Shown one piece after another: positions 56,899 through 64,000 of a DNA stretch of 64,000 nucleotides. The number at the start of each line of letters is the position of its first letter. Position 1 is the first letter of the stretch. Position numbers and translations under genes: made by a program. The notes under the pieces are model-generated. The model saw nothing but the letters and a program-made list of their open reading frames with translations, did no database searches and had not been told where the DNA came from. The stretch spans positions 4,798,705 through 4,862,704 of the forward strand of contig NC_055987.1 of assembly GCF_018446385.1 (NCBI RefSeq). Direction: 5' to 3'. This DNA comes from Zingiber officinale (taxonomy: Eukaryota; Streptophyta; Magnoliopsida; Zingiberales; Zingiberaceae).

Positions 56899-58480
56899 GC
56901 TCTCCTACCGGTCGTTCCGTGTTCGCCGTGGAGCGCGATGCCGCGAACTTGGGAGGAAATGGCGGATGGTTTCTGGTTCCATTTTAACACCGAATGAGCG
57001 GCCGAAAAAAAAAGATAAATTATGATTAAAATTTTAAATAAAATATAAATTTTGAGAGCTAAGGAATTATTTCTGAGGTCATTTTCTTTGGGGAATTTTC
57101 AGGAAAATTACTGTCAGCCAATTTCCAGGTTACTTCCTCTTCGTTACTGCGTACGTAGGATCCAAAAGACGGAAACCAAACACCAAAAAATGTGCGGCTG
57201 AAATCGTCGTACCATCGAATGAATATGGACCGCAAGATTGCACAGAGCATAGCGACTGGACGATGCGACGATATCCACTCGCTCGCGCGTGCGCCGCGAG
57301 CGACGCGCGGCAGGATGCACAGGTCGACGCCCCGGCCCGTTGTGGGACCAAAAACGCGGTGTCGGCGGCGGTTTGGTTCGGTGGTCGGCATCTCGTCCCA
57401 GCTGCCCAGCCCAGATGCCGCATCAGTTGTGTTTTCATTGAATACGATTTTATTGGATTCCAATTAAATAATAATTGTCCTTTCGGATTAACAATAAATC
57501 AAAAAATTGTAGTAGTTTATTTAATTCAATCAAGGCCGAGTCACCTTGCTTGGCGAGGAACCGCGGGCCGCCCACTGGATTTTGGGAGGAATGTACGTGC
57601 TGCTGTGCATTTATTTTTGAAATTTATTTAATAAATTTCAAATTTTATTATTAATCATCCTATTTCAAATTTAAAAAAATATTATTTAATTCCTTTTCGA
57701 GGTCCAAGAGATTTTATTTTTTTTTATCATTTTTTCATCTGAGTTTTAAATTATTTAAATATATATTTAATTATTTTTGAGTTAATTTTTTATTAATAAT
57801 ATTATGTCATTTTTTCTAAAAGGATGAATTTTTTTATGCCTATTATTTAGTATTGTATAGCATCAATAAGTATTTAAAAGATTATTTTCAATATTCATAT
57901 TTGAATTAAGGGATTCAATAATTATACATTAGGTGTTTTGTTGGCCTTTAAATTATATCATCTTTTAAATTAAGGAAGTTTTTTTAAGGTTAATGTGTTA
58001 TTATTATTATTGTGTTAATAGAAATTTTATATTATTTCATTTTATGATATGAAAATATAAATATAATTACTGTAGAATAATTGTTAAATTACTAGTTAAT
58101 TTAAATTTATACATATAGTAATGTAATATAAGATGTTGATTGTAAATGATTATATATATATATATATATAAATTAATTATTTATTTATATGTAAATGAGT
58201 TTTTTATTTTTTAATTATTAATTATGTATGATAAAATTTTAAAATTTTTTAATAGGGTTATACGATTGTATAATTCAATCCGATGGATCTAATTTTCACC
58301 CTAAATTAATTCTAGATAAGATGATGGTGGCCTATAAACTATGGGCTCAGCCACTGATGTTCTTTTCGGTGCACCAGGATAAGATAACGATTATGGACCT
58401 TATGGTCTTGTCGCTATCAATTCCAGCCTTGCCATTTTATTGTAAATTGATGGATTGGCATTTTGGATCATGACTTGTTG
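56899..58480. other. Upstream region of CIPK and AT-rich intergenic DNA
   Basis: 56899-57000 is the probable CIPK leader. 57140-57440 is a GC-rich block with many CGCG words and overlapping open frames on both strands, none resembling a protein. 57450-58300 is very AT-rich with a TA run near 58150. No gene recognised. Confidence 0.45.
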
Positions 58481-58816
58481 ATTTGATGGTATCCATTCAA
58501 GTGGAAAGATTCGGCTTAAAGATTAACTTCATCATTTGTTGGGCCCTAATTGGGTGGGCCTATAATTGCAGGCCATTAAAGGTAGATGCTGACTGGGCTA
58601 CGCGATGTGGCCCCACTCAGCGAAACCAGAGGATTGCGTGGCGGCTGAGAAACTTCATCTTTTGACAGCTCCCCACCATCAGATGACCGCTCTGCCACTT
58701 CCTCCTCTGACACGGACCGATGAACCACGATACAACTTCGCATTGCAGGTTACTCATTTGGATCCATTAACAAGTCCCTACAGGTCGAGAGCAGCTCAAG
58801 TTAGCCGGCCTTACCA

Positions 58817-59176
58817 ATGAAACGGGTTGGCAAATTCCGGTCCATCAAGGACACCTCCTCCTCCTTCCCGCCACCCTGCCCTTCCTTCCCAGTCGACTAC
58901 GGGGTGAGTCCTTGTGCCGTGCCCTTCTCTTGGGAGTCGCAGCCCGGGACTCCCAGGCACACCCACTCCACCCGCACCGGCCTGCACCCTCTCCTTACGC
59001 CACCCCCTTCCTACTACAACACCAACAGCAGCAGGTCGTCCAAGAAGAAAACTTGCAAGTCGGAGCTCATGCATATCGTCAACTTCCACTGCCTGTGGCC
59101 TTTCTCTTCTTCTTCCTCCTCTTCATCTTCATCGTCGTCTGCCAGCTCCGGGTGTTGCAGAAGGCCAGTGTGGTAG
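58817..59176 (+). CDS. DUF688-like small plant protein
   Basis: Single-exon frame of 119 residues with the hallmark of the plant DUF688 family, AVPFSWESQPGTPRHTHS (about residues 33-50): the core PFSWE.QPG.P is highly conserved in these proteins of unknown function. The rest is low complexity: Pro-rich (LLTPPPSYYN), basic SSKKKTCKSE, and a long Ser run before a Cys/Arg end. It is shorter than many family members, which can be several hundred residues. The start is the first ATG, next to the conserved-looking GKFRSIKD. Upstream, 58700-58816 is CT/AC-rich and could be the leader. Confidence 0.75.
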   Translation: MKRVGKFRSIKDTSSSFPPPCPSFPVDYGVSPCAVPFSWESQPGTPRHTHSTRTGLHPLLTPPPSYYNTNSSRSSKKKTCKSELMHIVNFHCLWPFSSSSSSSSSSSSASSGCCRRPVW

Positions 59177-59533
59177 GGTGTTTATCCTGCATCTGAAGAC
59201 TCATTCTGTGTAATTGTAAAAGCGGTGATCGAGATTATAAACAAAATAAACATCAAAATATTGCAGGATAAGATTTCTTAGTGTAAATGGATCGACAAAT
59301 ATCTCTCATATCTTGGTTAACAATTTTTGGTTTTGGAAAGCAAGGATTCAATTTTTCTTCTCTTAGTGCTTGCTTAAAAGAGTTCTCGGCTTGGCTCTGA
59401 AATTCTTGGTTTGAATCTTTGCAAAATTAATAACAAATACTTCAATACAATCCTATTTAGATAGAGGAAGTGTTTTAACTTGAGTCCAACACGCGTAACT
59501 CGTAGATATAGTCCTCTACTTGAAAATGTCCAA
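59177..59533. other. 3' flank of the DUF688-like gene
   Basis: Probable 3' UTR followed by intergenic DNA; nothing else recognised. Confidence 0.4.
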
Positions 59534-60132
59534 TGATACGGTGCATGATGATGAGATTTGATAAAGACATAGCAGTCAGAAGTCAAGGAGACGTGACAAT
59601 CAGAAGTCAAGAGAACGTGATAGTCAGAAGTCAAAGAGGCATGACAGTCAATAGGTAGGGAACGAGATCAACAACCTGATTCCCGGCCGAGTTCCAACAG
59701 ACCGGGATTCCAGATCTGAGACACTTGGGTAGGCAGTCGAATGATACCTGACTAGGATTTGACGGGTTAGACTTTCACGGCCTGGCGATACGTAAACCCG
59801 ATGCTCTTAGCAAGCTAAAGCTTTCGATCAACCAACTCCGGGCCAGCGCCGGGAATATCTCTCCACAGCCTCGACCTCCCAAGGACTAGACAAGGTGTTA
59901 TACCCGATTGATCATCCCGGACTATCCTACTCTTGCTCGGTCGGATAGAGAGCGCTACAGGACAACGAGGTCAGAAAATCGTAACCGTCTATCAGAGAAT
60001 AACAACCAAGTGTCAGGGAATATTCCAATGGTCTGCAGTCACCTACGTACGAATGGAACCTTCCTTCAGGCTATAGGAGGATGTCACACGTCCTCCATCA
60101 CCCGACAAGACCTAACACCCGATATTCTCTGA
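59534..60132 (+). mobile_element. LTR fragment, first copy
   Basis: Starts TGATACGGTGCATGATG, contains about four copies of a 26-bp AGTCAGAAGTCAAGGAGACG repeat (59567-59650), and ends CACCCGATATTCTCTGA where the next copy begins. Its later part (CGTAACCGTCTATCAGAGAA...CACCCGATATTC) parallels 61045-61202 in the second copy. Confidence 0.65.
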
Positions 60133-61596
60133 TGATACGGTGCATGGATGTGGGGTCTGTAAGATGATATGGCACGGAGTCAAAGCCACGGAAGGGTCAA
60201 GAGTTATGACAGCCTGGAGGTCAGAAGTCTTGCCCTCGTGGCTGGTCAAAAGTTAAGCCAGCCTGGAGGTCAGAAGTCTAGCCCTCGTGGCTAGTCAAAA
60301 GTTACACCATCGTGGGGGTCAAAAGTCGGAATTACAAGGAGGCCCAGATTACGGCGCACGTGGCTAAAGTCAAAGCTTCAGTTGAGATAATGGTCAAAGG
60401 ATAGTATTCACAAGTTGAGCCGTATCTGGGGCCAGATCCGATCTCAAAAGGGAATCAAAAAAAGGACTTGACCCCTAGGACCAAAGTCAATGAAGGGCCG
60501 GTCCCAGGGGTCAGGTGCAACTAGGGATCGGGGGTGACGCGGGATCAGCTTATGGATAAACAACAGACGGACGCAGGTCAGGAATCCGACCCAACGTGCA
60601 GGTCGAGATGATCATACGTGCAGGTCGGGACGATCATACCATGGATAATAACAGACGGACACAAGTCAGGGATCCGACCCAACGTGCAGGTCGAGACGAT
60701 CATACGTGCAGGTCGGGACGATCATACCAGGGATAATAACAAACGGATTCAGGTCATGGAGCGAACTCAGCGTGCAGGTCGGGATGATCATACCATGGAT
60801 AACAACAGACGGGCACAGGTCAGGGATCCGACCCAACGTGCAGGTCAAGACGATCATACGTGCAGGTCGGGACGATCATACCAGGGATAATAACAGACGG
60901 ATTCAGGTCATGGAGCGAACTCAGCGTGCAGGTCGGGGTGTCGGCCCAGGGTGCAGGTCAGGAATCAATAGATCGTCAAGAGGTACATACTTCGAATGAC
61001 ACCAACAAAGGTGGGTCAGGAGGCCAGACACTACATGACAAATAGACCTACAAGGAATCGTAACTGTCTGTCAGAGAACAAGTATCACATGCCAAAGAAT
61101 ATTCTAACAGTGAAAGGCTCATACCCCTCTTGGTTCCTCCGCCGGCCTATGAGGGAAAGCCACGTGTCCACCACCGCCAGACAGAGCCTGACACCCGACA
61201 TTCCTTGACATTCGCCAGGTTCCAAAAGCCTCAGTTGCAGTATAAAAAGGGTTGCTTTGTCCCTTACGGAGGTACGCTCTCTCGTCATTTTCTTACCAGT
61301 CTTTTACTTTTTCCTGCTTTCTCTGTGACTTCTGGGGAAAAAGTAACTGACTTGAGCGTCGGAAGGCCTGACCCGGGGACTTTTTCCCTGGTTTCTGGTC
61401 TCTAACGACCGTGTGACTCGTCTGAGTGTGTGCAGAGCAATAGCGCCATCATCCTGATCCTTTCTTTCCTTCGTACAACCGCTCGTGTGCACTTGTCCAG
61501 GGGGTACCTTGCGAACTCAGCATCTCGTCGACTCTTCGTCAACCTTTAGCACAACAAGCCCGCTTTCATCCGACTCAGCTTCCGAACGGGATTATC
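60133..61596 (+). mobile_element. LTR, second copy, with TATA-like promoter
   Basis: Starts TGATACGGTGCATGGATG at 60133. It contains a roughly 54-bp repeat (GTCAAAAGTT..GCCTGGAGGTCAGAAGTC, three copies, 60190-60330), a higher-order repeat at 60560-60970, TATA-like AGTATAAAAAGGG near 61238 and a U5-like TGACTTGAGCGTCGGAAGG. The style resembles Gypsy LTRs, but no coding domain adjoins it. Confidence 0.65.
60560..60970. repeat. Higher-order tandem repeat built on CGTGCAGGTCGGGACGATCATA
   Basis: Two alternating unit types: one with ACAGACGG.C.CAGGTCAGGGATCCGACCCAACG, the other with ACGGATTCAGGTCATGGAGCG. They recur in the order A, A, B, A, B; the AB block of about 155 bp is duplicated at 60650-60814 and 60815-60970. 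Confidence 0.8.
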
Positions 61597-62030
61597 TGAC
61601 ATCGGTCAGGCTCCAGGAGGTACGCACTATCATATAAAAAAGGAGGTCCTCTCCCTCACGCAGATACGCTCTCTCGCACATTCGCACTTGTCTACTACTT
61701 TCTCTCTTCTTCGTACATTGTTCTTCTAGGGAAAAGTACCTGACTTGAGTATCGGCGGACTTTCTCTGGGGACTTTTTCTCTAGTTTCTGGCCTCTAATG
61801 CCCGTGTGCCTATCTGAGTGTGCGTAGAGCTCAGGTACCGCCAGTTCAGTCATCGTCATCCATTAGCACCACGTGAGAGTTCATTTTTGGAAGCACGTAC
61901 GAGAAAAGCATCTCAGTCACCCCTTCGTCAGCGTCCGCAACAGCTCACCAGATCTTCATCTAACACCAAATTCCGGACAGGATCACCCGAATACTCTTTT
62001 TCTTACAAATATGATCCTAATTAACGAAAT
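61597..62030 (+). mobile_element. LTR fragment, third copy (promoter and U5 part)
   Basis: TGACATCGGTCAGGCTCCAG...CATATAAAAAAGG...GACTTGAGTATCGGCGG repeats the promoter and U5 part at 61207-61440 with about one difference in five, so it is an older or diverged tandem copy. Confidence 0.65.
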
Positions 62031-62111
62031 GTTTAATTAAGAGATGTTTACTTGCTAATTAATCAAAAATTTCTTGTGCACCTCACCCTACCCACTACTT
62101 GTCTGCTCAGT

Positions 62112-62170
62112 TGTCATGATTTACCTCCTTCGTGATGGTCTAGGGTCGAGTGCAGCGAGCGAGCAATTTC
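62112..62170 (+). mobile_element. SINE 3' fragment
   Basis: CATGATTTACCTCCTTCGTGATGGTCTAGGG...GAGCGAGCAAT matches the SINE 3' core at 51620-51690 and 45559-45650. No TSD recognised. Confidence 0.6.
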
Positions 62171-62632
62171 ATTTTTTTTCCACATGAATGAAGAACACAT
62201 ACATTAATTCATGAAACTCGCTCCCAACTTTATATGAATTCATGATCAAAATCATGGAAATGGAGAGCACAATCGGTACTGCTTTTATAAGCTAACATAT
62301 GTCTAGATTTAGAGGTACTTGGTCGGATGGTATGGGAGGTGAAAATAGAAAAGGAATGAAAAATTGATACTTGGTTTGGAAAATTAATGGTGGGTGATAC
62401 GGATTTCTAACTTTAAAGCGAGCGCGTCATTCTCACTCAATAGTCGTGAATGGTGTCGGATAGTCTGCAATTGCCCCGTAGAATTCATGGCCCAAAGTCA
62501 TTCACGTAATACTATAATCTGCTCTGATAATTTATACTCTAAAATTCAAAATTGCGAAAAATCTACCATATCAGTCGTAACTCGTAAATGACAAACTTAA
62601 TATTGAGTCTCACATTGCGCCAAAGGTAATTT
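62171..62632. other. Intergenic DNA, nothing recognised
   Basis: No coding frame or repeat identified. Confidence 0.4.
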
Positions 62633-64000
62633 ATGTTGGTTGCTACTCGGAAAATTTATCGATTCCACTATACAAAAATTTTGTACAAAGGTCTGAACCT
62701 TTTCCTAGCTACCATGTGTTCTTTTAAATTAAACTTGGATCGCCTGCGTAACTTAACACTTTTGATCCTAAGTTTAATTTATTTGTTCTTTTAGGTTTAG
62801 ACTTGGATCTCCTGCGGAACTTAACACGTTCGATCCAAATCACCTAGGTCACGAAGAAAATTAAATATCTATTTTCAAAATTGGCTTCCAATACTGCATG
62901 ACGAGGCACATGGCCTTCTTGGATATGGGAGCAACCACCACCGACTAGACAAAGCCTTTTAAGGAAATTAAATATTTAACCTTCCCATAGTAACCCTAGG
63001 TTAACCACTAAGAACAATCAAATCACAAAGAAAAGAAAAAAAAAACAAAAGAACACAACTTCGAAAACTAATTTGAAAAACTAGAATCGCATGCCTCTTG
63101 TATTTGGTATTTTTACAAAGAAACAAAAACTAACATGATGCGGAAAAACTATTATTAGTTATACCTTTCTTTGTGAATAATGACCTCTAGATCTTCTACC
63201 GTATTCCTCTTCTAATCTCGGACGTTGTGTGGGCAACGATCTTCCAAGACGAGGACCACCTAGCATCTTCTTCTCCTTCCTTCAAGTTTCGGCCAAGCAC
63301 AAAGCTTCCAAAGGATGAAGATCTTTTTCCACCAACCAAGCTCCAAGGGATGCAAGCTTTCTCTCCTTCTTCTCCAAGCTAAAATCCGGCCACCACTTGA
63401 TCTCCAAGGAAGATGAGAGGTTCGGCCACACCAAGGAGAGGAGAGAACTTGAAGGGGTCGGCCACACCAAGGAAGAAAAGAGGGAGAAAATAGAATAGAG
63501 GTTGTGTCTTGTGAAGGCACCAAAATCCCCTCTTTTATAATCCTTAGCCTTGGCAAATAAGGAAAACTTAATAAAACATTCCTTAATTCTATTGCCATTG
63601 AAAAGGAAATTTTAATTAATTAAAATTAAAATCCTTTTCTTAGTGTATATGGCCGGCCACATCAAATAAGCAAACAAGGAAATTTTTCACTAGAAAAATT
63701 AAAGCTTCCTAATTTGCTTCTGGAGAAATTTTAAAATAAAATTTCTCTTTAATAATCCTTTCATGATTGATGCTATAAAAGGAAATTTCTATAATTTTAA
63801 AATTTAACTTTTCAACATGTGGATGATAAATAAGTAAAGTTTTTATCAAAATTAAAATAAACCTTTTAATCTACAAATAAGGAAAGAGATTTAACTCTTT
63901 TATTAATCTTTTGTAGAATCTTATAAAAGGAAATATTTTAATTTTTAAACTCTCTTTTAAATCATGTATTCAACATAAGAAATAATTTAAAATTAAAATT
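62633..64000 (-). mobile_element. Second copy of the long LTR, inverted, runs off the window
   Basis: TGTTGGTTGCTACTCGG at 62633 is the reverse complement of an LTR 3' end of the same family as 37400-39797. Shared parts include ACAAAAATTTTGTA, GCATGACGAGGCAC, CTTCTTGGATATGGG and GCATGATG/CATCATGC near the R region. Its 5' part lies beyond the window. The frames at 63260-63598 are chance readings of LTR sequence. Confidence 0.75.

Noticed and set aside
57059..57631. Open frames on both strands in a GC-rich block upstream of CIPK
   Set aside because: No recognisable motif, no splice structure, and frames overlap on both strands, as expected from GC-rich composition.
63260..63598. 112-codon minus-strand frame
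   Set aside because: It lies in an LTR copy; the matching region in the other copy (about 39.1 kb) does not keep the frame.

Overview
This 64 kb window is plant nuclear DNA and reads like a repeat-rich commelinid monocot. GC-rich single-exon and first-exon coding sequences (the CIPK kinase, exon 1 of the aminotransferase) sit in AT-rich, retrotransposon-filled DNA. The Copia LTRs beginning TGTTGGTGC made me think of the ginger order (Zingiberales), but that is an impression and no database was searched.

Host genes lie at the two ends. Left: the 3' half of a splicing-factor gene (SYF1, plus strand, 1-3603) and a complete nine-exon mitochondrial-type alanine-glyoxylate aminotransferase 2 gene (AGT2-like, minus strand, 7427-9567). 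Right: a complete 14-exon gene for the MCM-binding protein (MCMBP/ETG1, plus strand, 50019-55399) with two E2F-like sites upstream, an intronless CBL-interacting protein kinase gene (minus strand, 55609-56898) convergent with it, and a short DUF688-like gene (58817-59176). These genes are not an operon and have no obvious joint function; their order is ordinary plant gene order split by transposons.

The centre (about 10.2-49.5 kb) is a nest of mobile elements that can be dated relative to one another from target-site duplications (TSDs). A minus-strand Gypsy element (gag fragments, primer-binding site, LTR) was hit by a complete 7.3-kb CACTA transposon (13839-21164, TSD CAT) and, in its LTR, by a complete SIRE-type Copia element (21833-36078, TSD GATAC). 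The Copia element in turn carries two solo LTRs: 22083-25230 (TSD AAGGG) inside its own 3' LTR and 29230-31027 (TSD GGTTA) inside its integrase gene. Further right are a long LTR (about 37400-39797), a Tat-like Gypsy pol remnant (40396-41850), two more solo LTRs with TSDs (42135-43518, GAATT; 46402-47284, TTAAT), hAT-like MITEs and several tRNA-related SINEs, three of them with recognisable TSDs. The far right end (59534-64000) is again LTR material.

The most unusual signal is inside the LTRs. Three different SIRE-type LTRs and one LTR of another family carry strings of short stem-loops whose arms differ from unit to unit yet stay complementary, around a conserved core or loop. Clusters of short perfect palindromes sit at a similar place in the three SIRE-type LTRs, each with its own sequence. 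No feature type explains this, and it is the main lead for follow-up.
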